Source: G963422705 sp963422705 | Lineage (GTDB): Bacteria > Poribacteria > WGA-4E > WGA-3G | Length of the DNA: 64,000 nt | Direction: 5' to 3' | Assembly: GCA_963422705.1 (NCBI GenBank) | Contig: OY730443.1 | Span: forward strand, 1,240,001-1,304,000 | In this document: in pieces, positions 1 to 9,721 of the stretch | Numbering within the stretch: the first letter of the stretch is position 1 | How the letters are laid out: the number at the start of each line of letters is the position of its first letter | Notes under the pieces: model-generated | The model's database searches: none | What the model was told of the DNA's origin: nothing | Seen by the model: the letters and a program-made list of their open reading frames with translations, nothing else | Program-made: the position numbers and the translations under genes

Positions 1-378
1 ATCAGCACCGGCGATATGATTCAATAAGAGGTTGCCTTGCGGAATGCTCTTGTGGTCCCGGGCGAGGCGGAGGTAGCATTTCAGTCCAAGTTTTGCGCAT
101 GCAGCCGCGGTTTGTCTGCAATGGTTGGATTGCGAGGCAGCACCGTGTACAATGGTATCCGCGCCTTGATGGATAGCATCACCGATAGTGAAAGTGAGTT
201 GTCGTACTTTATTTCCACCAAATGCGAGTCCTGAACAGTCTTCGCGCTTGATGAAAAGGCGTGGGCCACCGAGCGTTTCCGAGAGACGTGGGCATTCCTC
301 TAACGGTGTTGGGAAATTACCGATGTCGACTTGCGGTATCCCAGCAATTGTGTGTATAAGTTGTTCAGCCGTTTTCAC
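1..378 (-). CDS. PLP-dependent D-cysteine desulfhydrase / ACC deaminase family protein (5' part)
   Basis: The first 126 codons are inside the window; the 3' part lies beyond position 1. The start is a GTG at 376-378 with a GGAG Shine-Dalgarno 8 bases upstream, and no ATG is available near it. The protein opens with a PTPLEECPRLSE segment, then IKREDCSGLAFGGNKVRQL, where the GGNK lysine is the expected Schiff-base residue, and then a QSNHCRQTAAACAKLGL segment. This order is typical of the tryptophan-synthase-beta-fold enzymes that deaminate D-cysteine, 1-aminocyclopropane-1-carboxylate or related amino acids. Substrate cannot be told from this part. The family is known; the exact reaction is inferred. 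Confidence 0.85.
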   Translation of the reverse strand, partial: MKTAEQLIHTIAGIPQVDIGNFPTPLEECPRLSETLGGPRLFIKREDCSGLAFGGNKVRQLTFTIGDAIHQGADTIVHGAASQSNHCRQTAAACAKLGLKCYLRLARDHKSIPQGNLLLNHIAGAD

Positions 379-613
379 CGGTGAGTCTCCTAAAAACCTT
401 AGAAACTGGTTAAGGAAAATTTCGAGAGGTTTGTGTTACAGTCCCGCTTATAATTATTGCAGTACCCGACACCTGCTTCTCCCATCTATCCCAACAGAAC
501 GGGGCGGGTAGCAGAACGTTGAAAGGGTCCTATGCTAAAAGCTACGATAACCAAAAAATCTTTTCAAACTTCAGGCAACTCTCTCACTCTTCCCTATGAT
601 TTGTAGAAAAGAA

Positions 614-2146
614 CTATTCGCTCTGAATGACAACAGCGGTTTGAACAACCCGCTTGCCATCCCTGGATTGCAGCCCAGGACACAGAACTTCAACAATGGC
701 GCCTGGTTCAAATTCGCTTTCTTTTATCCCACTGAGTTTGTGGTACCGGCGCGAAAATTTGGTTTTTCCAATCTCAATCGGTATTATCTCATAGTCGAGG
801 AGTTCGAGGAACCAGTTGAGTCGCTCCGGCATCGGACTTGGATGAATGCATTTAGCGATATTAAGAAACAGCTTATCACGGATGAATTCAACCAAGAACT
901 TTTTGAATGTCAGGATTTCAATTTTTTGCGCATGGCTTTTGTCAAGTTCCACAAGCTGTGTCGAAAATCGGTGAATGTAGGCATTACAGTTAGTTCTAAT
1001 TTTCTCCAAATCCTGTTGATTTTCAGCGATTAGCTCTTTGGCCAAGAGTGTTGGTGAAGGCACAGAAGGGCTACGAATCTGTTTGAGGATATGCCTAAGT
1101 CCCTTTTCAATATCCGCGAGAATTTCGGACAATTCAACGCTCTTCGCGGGCGCTGTTCCGGTATCCTTTTGCCATGCCCCAATTTCGTTTACCATGAGAT
1201 TCAGTAAGAAAATGGCGTTCTCCTCTTCAGTAAGGTTTTCAGATTCCCAATCTCCGAGAAAAAATCCATATCCGTCGACGTAATCCTTTTCGAGTTTCGC
1301 AATCCGGGCATGAGTATCGATTTGGGTACGTTCTCCCTCTTCTCGATAGTAAGCTCTATTCCGCCTAACACTACCGGCAAGCCCGAATGCATTTGCGAAA
1401 TTTCCGAAAATGCCCTTTTGCGTGCTTCTGGGTGTGGTTGCGGTTACACTGTTTTGCAGCGCTTTTGCCTTCCGCCGTGCCTTATCTGCACTTTTAGGTA
1501 GCGTGTGAACCTTGATTTTAAATCCGAAGCTAGCTTGAGGTAACGGATGAAACTTCTTGTGCTGAATCTTTTCCGGAATATCCGTTTCTATGCGTTCTGA
1601 TGCGGCTTGTTGCGGTATCGCTTTTGCTGAAGAAGGTGTGACTTCCGCTTTGATATCGTCCTCTCGTTCTAGTTCCGTCGGCATTACCGGTTGCGCGATT
1701 TCTACAGAAGACTCGGTTGCTTCTGCCTCCGGCGAGTCCGGCTGCGTAGGCGCATTTTCTATTGGGGTTTCGTTTACATTTGCTTTCGAGTCCTCTGGCG
1801 TAGTGAGTTCAGGGGGCGGCGCCTCGAATGTGAATTCGTCTTTAATCGGCGCTAATTCTTCTAGGATTTTTTCTATTTCCGTTGAAATCGGATCATGCTT
1901 GTCGACAAAAAAGGTTAAGCGATATGATTCCAGGACATCTCTCGGTATCACAGCAGACTGCTTCTCATCGATGAGTTTGAAATCCATCCAATTGGCGCGT
2001 CCACTAATCGGTAGACGTTGATACATGACACGTACCTGCCTTTCTACCGATGCAAGATTCTCGAGGCTCATAACGACTCGTGTTCCCTTGTAGGTAAAAG
2101 AGACTTCGATGTCTCGAAAACGCCCATTTATGCTATTTGCCGCCAT
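614..2146 (-). CDS. Large protein with GrpE-like C-terminal domain
   Basis: A 510-residue protein. The ATG at 2146 is chosen over an upstream in-frame ATG because a GGAG lies 10 bases before it. Residues 1-100 form a compact domain that I do not recognise. About residues 100-230 are rich in Pro, Glu, Thr and Ala and look disordered, followed by a basic stretch. The last 170 residues contain long amphipathic helices and end in a small beta-like domain: LDYEIIPIEIGKTKF, then EFEPGAIVEVLCPG, then VVQTAVVIQ. This matches the end of GrpE, the DnaK nucleotide-exchange factor (consensus PGTVVEVLQ..GY...LRPAMVVV). It is more than twice the length of a housekeeping GrpE, so it may serve a specialised Hsp70. 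No DnaK or DnaJ is nearby. Confidence 0.6.
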   Translation of the reverse strand: MAANSINGRFRDIEVSFTYKGTRVVMSLENLASVERQVRVMYQRLPISGRANWMDFKLIDEKQSAVIPRDVLESYRLTFFVDKHDPISTEIEKILEELAPIKDEFTFEAPPPELTTPEDSKANVNETPIENAPTQPDSPEAEATESSVEIAQPVMPTELEREDDIKAEVTPSSAKAIPQQAASERIETDIPEKIQHKKFHPLPQASFGFKIKVHTLPKSADKARRKAKALQNSVTATTPRSTQKGIFGNFANAFGLAGSVRRNRAYYREEGERTQIDTHARIAKLEKDYVDGYGFFLGDWESENLTEEENAIFLLNLMVNEIGAWQKDTGTAPAKSVELSEILADIEKGLRHILKQIRSPSVPSPTLLAKELIAENQQDLEKIRTNCNAYIHRFSTQLVELDKSHAQKIEILTFKKFLVEFIRDKLFLNIAKCIHPSPMPERLNWFLELLDYEIIPIEIGKTKFSRRYHKLSGIKESEFEPGAIVEVLCPGLQSRDGKRVVQTAVVIQSE

Positions 2147-2456
2147 CTTAAGTTTTCTCCTTAGTGTATGAATTGGCACTTACGATTCGGGGACTCGCTC
2201 TCACAAAGTTTTATAGCGATGCAACTTTATTATCTAACTTATTAACGTTTTTTGTGGGGTTGGGTTACAAAGCCTGCGTTAAGCATCAATTTATTTAATA
2301 CAGTACAGCTCATTCCACAGGAGAAAAAAGGGGACAGGACATGGGCGCCAGACATATAAGGGCAGTCGCATAGAAGCCGAGAATTGCGTTATAGAACCTT
2401 GCTTTCAAATAGCAAAATAGGGCGGATGTGGAATTGGATTTCAAAGCGGATATCGT

Positions 2457-5400
2457 CTATCTTTGAATGAACATTTTCCGGGTTGCCCGGAAATTTCCTG
2501 CTTCGATGAAATAGAAGTAGACTCCGCTTGCGACAGGTTCACCTGTTGTGTTTCGTCCGTCCCAGTAAGCGGTATATGCCCCTTGGCGTTGATTGCCAAT
2601 TACGTCAACGTAAACGCTTCTGCCTTGTGTATCGTAAATTGAGAGGGTAACGGACGCAGATGCAGCGAGTTGATACGGTATCCACGTCTCAGAGTTAAAG
2701 GGGTTAGGAAAGTTCTGGCCGAGACGGTTAGTTAAGTTCTGAATATCGCTTTGAGGTTCATGTTGTGGATTAGCCCGAGGCTCCTCTGTCAGTTCTACAG
2801 CGAGGCCAAAACGACGTGGATGTACCTGAAAAATGCGGAGTTGATACAAATCAGCAATGTAGAGGGTATCTTCCACCAGTTTAAATTCATAAGGGAACCG
2901 GAGTTGGTTAAAACGGGTGATGGCAGTAAGAGTGCGAGTATCAACGATTTGCATACCTGCGGTATCTAATAGGTAGAGATAGTCGCCTTGAATTTGCGCC
3001 TGAATGGGGAGGGTATCGATTACGTACTGTTCTACCTGTTGGGATTTGTTCGGTTCAGTGACATCAAGCACGATAACCCCGACGCGGCTATCTAACAAGT
3101 ATGCACGTCCCGATTCCGATGCGAGGGCAACTCCCGTTGCATTGCCCTGCGTCGCGTAAGTGGCGATGTGCTTCGGTGACGCCGGATGAGTGGTGTCGAA
3201 GATGTGCATGCCACCTTCAAGGGCAGCCACGTACGCAGCATTTTCAGGACTTAGGGTGACACGATAGGCACTCCCCAGCACGGTACGTTGAGATATAAGA
3301 CGGCTCTGTTGTGGAATTCCGATGTCTACGATATTGAGCGAGCCGGCACACAGGTAAGCGTACCTGTCGGTGAGTGCAATGTCAGTAACAGGAGCAGCGG
3401 TAGGAATGTGACTGAGGATTGTGCTTCCGACAACATCGATGATGAACATGCCAGCTTCAGTCGCAACGAATCCGAGATTGTTCCGGACGCGAATTGTCAT
3501 AGCGGGCGAGGGCATTGGGAACGTGTGTGTTACGGTGCCATCATGAGCGCTTGTAAACTCGACGGTTTTTATACCATCTACGCCGTTCGCAATATAGGCA
3601 GCGCGATGCTCTCCTTCAACGACATCGAGTCCGTATACAGTGCCACTTGCAGCGTAACGGTTTGTCCATATTGGTGCATGGGAAGTGCTAACATCAATTG
3701 TTTGGATGCCGCCCTTGCCGTCAGCGATGTAAACGGTATCATTCCAATAGGCAATGTCATTCGCCGTTCCGGAAGTCGGTTGTGAGGAAATCCGGCGCAG
3801 CCGTTCTGGATTCCGCGCGTCAATGATGTGAAGCCCCGATTGCCTGTCGGTGAGGTAGACGTGCTGATTGTGAACGTGAACCCCGGTGGCGCTGCCCGGA
3901 GTCTTTAAGTCTGAGAGGATTTCAGGTTCTTCCGGATTGGTGAGTTCTACCACGCGTAGATTGCCGCCAGCAATGTAGCCATAAAGCCCATCCGTCTTAA
4001 AATCGTGCACCAAGACAGGGATGACGCTTCGGATGACGAAGTTGCCGAATGGGTTCGAGGCTAAGATGTACAGTCCTTGGGCCATGTCACTGAGGTAGAC
4101 GGTATCGTCTTTGATGACAACATTGATAGGGGTTCCCGCCGTTCTAAAGAAACGTCGAGGGCGTAGGCGTGGGGTATTCCGGGTATCGTGTCCGTTAAAA
4201 ACGAGAAGTCCCCGCTCACTATCGAGGACATAAATGTTTTTGTCTGCGACAGTCACATGTCGTGCATCTGCGAAGCCCCCAACGGTTTTTATAATTTTCG
4301 GTGCCGTTGGTGGATTGAGAGCAATGAGCTGTACACCGTTCCGGCCATCGGCGACATACGCTATGTTCGCATCAATAACAACAGTTTGTGCTTTTCCCGG
4401 GGTAGCGATTTCGCCAATGCGGCGCGGTTTCCCCAGCTCTGTCAGCGCGAAGATTTCAAGTCCCCAATCGCTAGTGGCGTAGAGGTACGGTTCGCCGTTC
4501 TCTACGCGATGTACAAGCACATCCTGATAGTCGCTCGCAAGGTGGAGTTGCGTCATAGGCTCAAGGATATAGGAGATGTTCGTTTTTTTTATGCTAGGTT
4601 GCGTTTGATTACCGTGCGCGTAGGTTATCGTTTTCGGAATGGTTTGTGATGCCATAGGTTGCCGCTTTATAGGAAGCTGCGGTTCAAAATTTTGCGCGCC
4701 GTTGATTTGCGTCCCAGCACTGTAGCGGAGTGTCTGCGGTGTGTCCGCTGTTGCTATCAGGAGGAGTTGGCTGCCACGGGGTAAATTCTCAAGCCGCGTC
4801 CTCCCACTGTTTTGTGCATCAAATTGGAAAGGTGTAATCGCTGGTGGCCCGTTCAATGTTAGCGTAAGGGTTGCGGCGTAGAGGTGTGCATGCTCAGCCT
4901 CGGGCGTCTCTCCGGTAAGCGTGATGTCAAGGGTTCGTGGAGGATTTTGGAAGAGCAGGTAATACGCACCCCAATTGGCGATTCGAATATTGCCCGCCGT
5001 AGTGGGATAACGATTGATACGCTGAATTGTTGCCGTAACTTTTCGGTTCTGGAGGTTTTGGTAGCCGAGCTGCTTGCTTCGGACACGGTTATTAAACCAG
5101 TTGGCAAGCCCCCACTTTAGAAAAACGTCGACAAACCGCTCAGTTGTACCGGTGGAGCTCAAGGCGTTCTCAATCGCGTGTATGCCAAGCGCATCCTCTT
5201 CGATAATAGCGCGAATCAGTGCTGCTCCACCATACTGTTCATACAGGTAGAGGAGCAGCAGAAAAGCGCCCCCGTAATAGACGTCTGGGGTGTTTGCGTA
5301 AGCGAGCGGGACATTGGGGGCTGTGAGGTACCCATCAACAAAAAGGGTGTGCACGTTGCCATAGACTGCCCATTCAATAAAAGAGGCAACGCCCTCCTCC

Positions 5401-6068
5401 AACCAACGTTCATCGGTGGTACCACCATTCTGGTACCAGTTCACGAGGTGTGCAAATTCATGGGAAAGGCTACTATAAAAAGTACGCCGAGTGCGTTCTC
5501 TAAATTGGTAAATGTCCATGAACAGTATTTCGCGGCGATTGCTGTTAGAGGCTGTTGGAATCTGGTCCACTGGTGCGAAGTAGCCGCCATAGTCGAGGGA
5601 AGATTGGTTCATGCCAACATCGTGCATCAACAGGGTGATACGGTTGTCCCTGTCCAGGCCGGGGCGAGCTTCACTACCCATCCATTCTCGGACTTTCGGA
5701 TAGATGCGCGTGTCAAATTCCGCTGCGATGGCGATGGCATCCGCCCGAGTGAAGATGTCCCGCACACTGTTTTCGATGTAGACGTAGATGTGCCTACCTA
5801 TTGCAACACAGCTCGCTTTTACCGCCATTTCAGGGATGTGAATGAAGAATTCGTCCACTTGTCCGAGTTGGATGGGCGCAGCAGATACCGCGTGTTGATG
5901 TCGCGATGCGGGCATGACGTTTGTGGCGAGCGCAGCGGCAGGAACGGGACGATTGTCATCCTGAATCAGCAGCGGCGTTCCGCACAACCACGGCTCGGCG
6001 AAGGAAACCCCTACAACAGAGATTAGAAGAATGGAAAAGATTAGAGGAATGGATACGTGTCGCTGCAT
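2457..6068 (-). CDS. Secreted LVIVD-repeat protein with metallopeptidase domain and FlgD-like C-terminal sorting domain
   Basis: A 1203-residue exported protein with a GGAG 7 bases before the ATG and an N-terminal signal peptide (residues 1-24). Residues 70-330 carry SHEFAHLVNW (His203, Glu204, His207) followed by WLEEGVASF, the zinc-peptidase layout of hyicolysin-like M30/M6 enzymes. About residues 500-1080 hold many repeats of the form V..G..AYVAD...G..I.D, i.e. LVIVD beta-propeller blades. The last 90 residues contain LGQNFPNPFNSETW and YWDGRNTTGEPVASGVYFY, a FlgD/T9SS-type-A-like domain common at the C-terminus of secreted Poribacteria and Bacteroidetes proteins. Likely acts at the cell surface or outside. 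The peptidase assignment rests on the motif only. Confidence 0.8.
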   Translation of the reverse strand: MQRHVSIPLIFSILLISVVGVSFAEPWLCGTPLLIQDDNRPVPAAALATNVMPASRHQHAVSAAPIQLGQVDEFFIHIPEMAVKASCVAIGRHIYVYIENSVRDIFTRADAIAIAAEFDTRIYPKVREWMGSEARPGLDRDNRITLLMHDVGMNQSSLDYGGYFAPVDQIPTASNSNRREILFMDIYQFRERTRRTFYSSLSHEFAHLVNWYQNGGTTDERWLEEGVASFIEWAVYGNVHTLFVDGYLTAPNVPLAYANTPDVYYGGAFLLLLYLYEQYGGAALIRAIIEEDALGIHAIENALSSTGTTERFVDVFLKWGLANWFNNRVRSKQLGYQNLQNRKVTATIQRINRYPTTAGNIRIANWGAYYLLFQNPPRTLDITLTGETPEAEHAHLYAATLTLTLNGPPAITPFQFDAQNSGRTRLENLPRGSQLLLIATADTPQTLRYSAGTQINGAQNFEPQLPIKRQPMASQTIPKTITYAHGNQTQPSIKKTNISYILEPMTQLHLASDYQDVLVHRVENGEPYLYATSDWGLEIFALTELGKPRRIGEIATPGKAQTVVIDANIAYVADGRNGVQLIALNPPTAPKIIKTVGGFADARHVTVADKNIYVLDSERGLLVFNGHDTRNTPRLRPRRFFRTAGTPINVVIKDDTVYLSDMAQGLYILASNPFGNFVIRSVIPVLVHDFKTDGLYGYIAGGNLRVVELTNPEEPEILSDLKTPGSATGVHVHNQHVYLTDRQSGLHIIDARNPERLRRISSQPTSGTANDIAYWNDTVYIADGKGGIQTIDVSTSHAPIWTNRYAASGTVYGLDVVEGEHRAAYIANGVDGIKTVEFTSAHDGTVTHTFPMPSPAMTIRVRNNLGFVATEAGMFIIDVVGSTILSHIPTAAPVTDIALTDRYAYLCAGSLNIVDIGIPQQSRLISQRTVLGSAYRVTLSPENAAYVAALEGGMHIFDTTHPASPKHIATYATQGNATGVALASESGRAYLLDSRVGVIVLDVTEPNKSQQVEQYVIDTLPIQAQIQGDYLYLLDTAGMQIVDTRTLTAITRFNQLRFPYEFKLVEDTLYIADLYQLRIFQVHPRRFGLAVELTEEPRANPQHEPQSDIQNLTNRLGQNFPNPFNSETWIPYQLAASASVTLSIYDTQGRSVYVDVIGNQRQGAYTAYWDGRNTTGEPVASGVYFYFIEAGNFRATRKMFIQR

Positions 6069-6150
6069 CAGAAATCTCCAGATTTGATAGAAGTATACCG
6101 AAAAAGAGTCGAGGTGTCAAGTCGAATCTGGGAAGTGCCGCAAGCAGAAT

Positions 6151-6179
6151 TTGACATTGCAGCGTGGCTGTATTATACT
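6151..6179 (+). promoter_or_regulatory. Sigma-70-type promoter of archease gene
   Basis: TTGACA at 6151-6156, a 17-base spacer and TATACT at 6174-6179 lie 45 bases before the archease ATG. Both hexamers are near consensus. Confidence 0.7.
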
Positions 6180-6223
6180 GATAGCACTTTAGGACGTTGT
6201 CTCTTTTTTTACGGTTAGCACTC

Positions 6224-6643
6224 ATGAAACCTTATGAATATCTTGAACACACTGCGGATATGGGACTAAGGGTTTTTGGCGAAGAACTCCGTACTCTCTT
6301 CACGAACGCTGCGCACGCACTCTTCGAGACAATTGCAGTTTTGGAAACAATTGACGAATCAAAATGTGTACGCATCGATGTGACAGCAGCATCTGTTGAT
6401 GAGTTGTTCGTGGCCTGGCTTGATGAATTAAATTTTCGGCATGAGACGGAGGAGCTCTTCTTTAAACGAGCCCGAGTGCACCAGTGTTGTGAAACGAGGG
6501 TATCCGCGGAAGTTTATGGCGAACCGGCGAATTTTGAGAAGCATCAGGTTTATACCGAGATTAAGAGTGTAACGTATCATCAATTGCGAGTTGAGCAAAA
6601 GCAGGATGGAAGTTGGATTGCCGAGGTGATTTTCGATCTGTAA
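6224..6643 (+). CDS. Archease family protein
   Basis: A 139-residue protein, the normal archease length. It starts YEYLEHTADMGLRVFG, where the HTAD motif with its aspartate is the conserved calcium-binding signature, and it ends in the usual strand QDGSWIAEVIFDL. Archease activates the RNA ligase RtcB by helping guanylylation; RtcB is not in the window, so the partner here is inferred. I use the ATG at 6224 rather than the upstream TTG at 6197, because homologues begin within a few residues of the EHTAD motif. Divergent from the large secreted gene upstream, and preceded by a good sigma-70 promoter. Confidence 0.88.
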   Translation: MKPYEYLEHTADMGLRVFGEELRTLFTNAAHALFETIAVLETIDESKCVRIDVTAASVDELFVAWLDELNFRHETEELFFKRARVHQCCETRVSAEVYGEPANFEKHQVYTEIKSVTYHQLRVEQKQDGSWIAEVIFDL

Positions 6644-6750
6644 GGTTCCGGAATCGCAATCCCCACGCTAGGTAAACGCCCCCGTTTCCGAGCTCCACCA
6701 AAAACTTGTGCGTAAAAGTAAGTTTGACAGAAGGATAGGCAAACCTAATC

Positions 6751-8454
6751 TTATTTTCCGGGTGGATGTTTGCCCTCTTCAATACGGAGATGTTGGTTCG
6801 GTTTGATGTTTTCGAGGATGTCCACAGTACCGCTTTGCCAAACTACCTCAATTTTCTCAATCGTGCTGTCGGCATTTAGCCCGAAGATGCTGGTGAGCTC
6901 GCTCTGAGAGCAGTAGCTGGAACCGCTTTTTACCGCTTTTATCTGTGTGCCGCTAGGGGCGGTGATGCGGAGCTGGGCACCGAGCCCGTCCCTATTGCTT
7001 GTCTTGCCGATAAGTTGGATTTTAATCCACGCGTTTCGGTTGCCCCCGTCGTTCCGGAAAAGATGCGCGGGGCCATTGGAGGTAGTGACGAGCAGATCCC
7101 AATCACCATCATTATCGATATCACCATAGGCGGCTCCTCTGCCAACGATAGGGTTACTAAGTGCGCTACCAACTTCAGTACGCACTTCTCTAAATTTGCC
7201 ATCTTCTTGGTTATGAAAGAGGTGCGGTGGTTGAGCGTAGGTGACATCGGTTTGTATGGTGTTAATGTCGGTTTCGACGTGGCCATTTGCGGTGAAGATG
7301 TCAAGATTTCCATCCAGGTCAAAATCAAAGAAGAAGCAGGCAAAGGTGAGTGTCAATAGCGTAGCGTTGCCGATATGTGCCACGGGAGCATCATCAATAA
7401 AGAAATCGCCCTCGTTGTGATAAAGGTTAATCATTTCGTTGGAGAAATTTCCGATGAGGAGGCTCTCCCTCCCGCTTCTATCGTAGTCCGCCGCATCAAT
7501 GCCCATCGCGCCCGTCGCTACACCACTTTCGTTATAAGCAATTCCCGCAAGCATTGCTGTTTCTATGAAGGTGCCGTCGCCGTTGTTTTGGTAGAGTTTA
7601 TTTGGTTGGGTATCATTTGCCTCAAAGATGTCCGGCCAGCTGTCGCCGTTGTAATCGAAGATGCACACCCCAAGTGATTTGCTAGTCGTATCCTCAATGC
7701 GCGCGATACGGGAGACATCGATAAAAGTACCATCGCCCCGGTTTCTGAAGAGTCTGCTTGTCTGCCCTGTGTAGGATTCAGGCGTGCAATAGGATTTATG
7801 GATGCCGTCCAGCGTACAAAAAAGATCCGTTTCGATGCTCCAATCCACGTAATTCGCAACGTAAAGGTCGAGGTAACCATCCTTATTGTAATCTAACCAC
7901 GCGCAACTCGTGCCAAATCCAGGATTATGAATGCCCACTGCTTCTGTTACCTCGCTGAAGGTGCTATCCCCGTTGTTACGGAAGAGGAAGTCATTTTCTA
8001 GGCAGCTGATGTAGATATCCGCATCACCGTCGTTATCATAATCAGCGACGGCAGTTCCCATGCCGTAGAGTGGCACGTTGAGCCCCGCCTTATTCGTAAC
8101 ATCCGTGAAGGTACCGTCTTGGTTGTTACGGTAGAGTGCCATAGTCTGCCGTTTTCCGGTTGAGTGGCCTGCCCAGTCCTTTCCGTTGACGAGGAGAATA
8201 TCCATCCATCCGTCCGCATCGTAGTCAAGAAAGGCGCAGCCTGAGCCCATTGTTTCCGGAAGATATTTTTTACCAAACGCACCCGTATTATGGACAAAAT
8301 CGATGCCCGCCTTCCGCGTGATTTCGGTAAATTGCGGCAAGCTTCTGCCCAATAGCACAGTGGGTGAACAGTGCATGCAAAGCAGAATAGTTATTATTGC
8401 GAATTGAAAAGATGTCGGCAAGTTTTGCCGCCAAATGGATATTATCGCTTTCAT
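6751..8454 (-). CDS. Secreted FG-GAP/VCBS repeat protein with ASPIC/UnbV domain
   Basis: A 567-residue protein with an N-terminal hydrophobic signal segment, then at least six FG-GAP/VCBS blades containing calcium-type loops such as DYDNDGDADIY, DYNKDGYLDLY and DIDNDGDWDLL. The final 80 residues (RDGLGAQLRI, then YCSQSELTSIFGLN, then IEVVWQSGTV) form the ASPIC/UnbV domain. Proteins of this build are predicted secreted or surface beta-propellers, like the CRTAC1 family, with unknown ligands. The start is the ATG at 8452-8454; an in-frame TTG two codons earlier is also possible, and neither has a clear Shine-Dalgarno. It converges on the archease gene with 107 bases between them. Confidence 0.85.
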   Translation of the reverse strand: MKAIISIWRQNLPTSFQFAIITILLCMHCSPTVLLGRSLPQFTEITRKAGIDFVHNTGAFGKKYLPETMGSGCAFLDYDADGWMDILLVNGKDWAGHSTGKRQTMALYRNNQDGTFTDVTNKAGLNVPLYGMGTAVADYDNDGDADIYISCLENDFLFRNNGDSTFSEVTEAVGIHNPGFGTSCAWLDYNKDGYLDLYVANYVDWSIETDLFCTLDGIHKSYCTPESYTGQTSRLFRNRGDGTFIDVSRIARIEDTTSKSLGVCIFDYNGDSWPDIFEANDTQPNKLYQNNGDGTFIETAMLAGIAYNESGVATGAMGIDAADYDRSGRESLLIGNFSNEMINLYHNEGDFFIDDAPVAHIGNATLLTLTFACFFFDFDLDGNLDIFTANGHVETDINTIQTDVTYAQPPHLFHNQEDGKFREVRTEVGSALSNPIVGRGAAYGDIDNDGDWDLLVTTSNGPAHLFRNDGGNRNAWIKIQLIGKTSNRDGLGAQLRITAPSGTQIKAVKSGSSYCSQSELTSIFGLNADSTIEKIEVVWQSGTVDILENIKPNQHLRIEEGKHPPGK

Positions 8455-8554
8455 GTTCAAAGGGTATTAATTGCCTCACGCGACGAAGACGGGTTTCATG
8501 AGGTTTTCCGTTCAGCTCCATTCAAGGGTGAACAGGTTAACACGTTTGGGCGAT

Positions 8555-9721
8555 TTATCTCCTGCGTTCGTATTTTACAGGTGCCCACTTCTCCTCCTCC
8601 CAAGAGTTCTCGATTGCGGTTTGCACATCAGCAACGGCAACAGCTTCTTGAAAGCCAGGGCTCGCATGTTTTCCATCGCAGAGGGCTTGCAGAAACTGAT
8701 GCATTTCGATGGTTTTCAGGTCGTCGTAGCCTAACCCGACACCGGGGGCTGGATTAAAATCACCGTGAAATGGATGCGTTGGACCGCTGAGGATGTGCGT
8801 GTAACCGACATCGTTCCCGAGATGGAGCTCAAGTTCGTTCATCCGTTCGAAATTCCATCGGAGTGCACCATCTGTTCCGTGGACTTCAAACGCCATTTCA
8901 CATGTGGGGCCAGTGATGATACGGCACGCCTCCAATGTACCTCGCATGCCATTTTTAAATGTGACGAGAGCGCCCACGTAGTCTTCGTTTGTAACCGGGA
9001 ATACCGGACTATCTGTACCGAGGCTAAAGTGTGTGCCGCTTCCGGATGTCGCAACAGGGCGTTCAGGGATGAAGGTTTCACGTTGTGAGACAACCGTGGT
9101 GATATCTCCAACCATAAAGTGTGCCATGTCGATGACATGAGAGAGCAGGTCACCTAAGGTTCCAAGCCCCGCAAGTTCTTTTTGAAAACGCCAAGAAAGG
9201 ACAGCCGAGGGATGGCTGGCGTAGCCGGCGAAAAATCTGCCGCGATAATGGGTTAAGGTACCTAGCTTACCGTCTGAAATGAGCTGTCTAGCGTATTGGA
9301 CAAGAGGCGCCCATCTGTAGTTATAACCCACACCCGTTAGCACCCCCGCGCGTTGCGTTGCCGTGTAAATCGCTTTCGTTTCATCCGAATTGCGCCCAAC
9401 AGGTTTTTCACAGAAAATGTGTTTTCCTGCAGCCGCAGCGGCTTCCACAATCTCGAGATGCTTGTTGTTTGGAGCGGCGATGTTGACGACATCAACGTTT
9501 TTTTTCGACAGCACTTGGTGCCACTCCGTTGTCGTATGTTCAAAGCCAAACCGGGCTTTTGCCTCAGTTACGCGCGCGGCAATGTCATCTGCGCAGATGA
9601 TAAGTTTCGGTTGGAAGACGGCATGATGAAATCTATCTCGGATTTGGCGATAGGAACGCGCGTGTGTCATACCCATCCATCCCATTCCGATGACAGCGAT
9701 ACCGATTGTCTTCTTTTCCAT
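8555..9721 (-). CDS. Gfo/Idh/MocA family NAD(P)-dependent oxidoreductase
   Basis: A 388-residue protein. The N-terminal Rossmann fold shows IAVIGMGWMGMTHARSY, then the EKP motif (FCEKPVGRN, about residue 105) carrying the lysine that usually participates in catalysis, and a C-terminal alpha/beta substrate domain (GDLLSHVIDMAHFM with the expected active-site aspartate and histidine). The family oxidises or epimerises sugars, inositols and related polyols; the substrate is not visible here. It is followed by the FG-GAP gene on the same strand 100 bases away. One of three members of this family in the window (also 49.5 and 60.5 kb), which are clearly divergent from each other. Confidence 0.9.
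   Translation of the reverse strand: MEKKTIGIAVIGMGWMGMTHARSYRQIRDRFHHAVFQPKLIICADDIAARVTEAKARFGFEHTTTEWHQVLSKKNVDVVNIAAPNNKHLEIVEAAAAAGKHIFCEKPVGRNSDETKAIYTATQRAGVLTGVGYNYRWAPLVQYARQLISDGKLGTLTHYRGRFFAGYASHPSAVLSWRFQKELAGLGTLGDLLSHVIDMAHFMVGDITTVVSQRETFIPERPVATSGSGTHFSLGTDSPVFPVTNEDYVGALVTFKNGMRGTLEACRIITGPTCEMAFEVHGTDGALRWNFERMNELELHLGNDVGYTHILSGPTHPFHGDFNPAPGVGLGYDDLKTIEMHQFLQALCDGKHASPGFQEAVAVADVQTAIENSWEEEKWAPVKYERRR

Noticed and set aside
5178..6026. 282-codon plus-strand open frame opposite the secreted peptidase gene
   Set aside because: Antisense shadow; the minus-strand frame has the signal peptide, zinc motif and Shine-Dalgarno.
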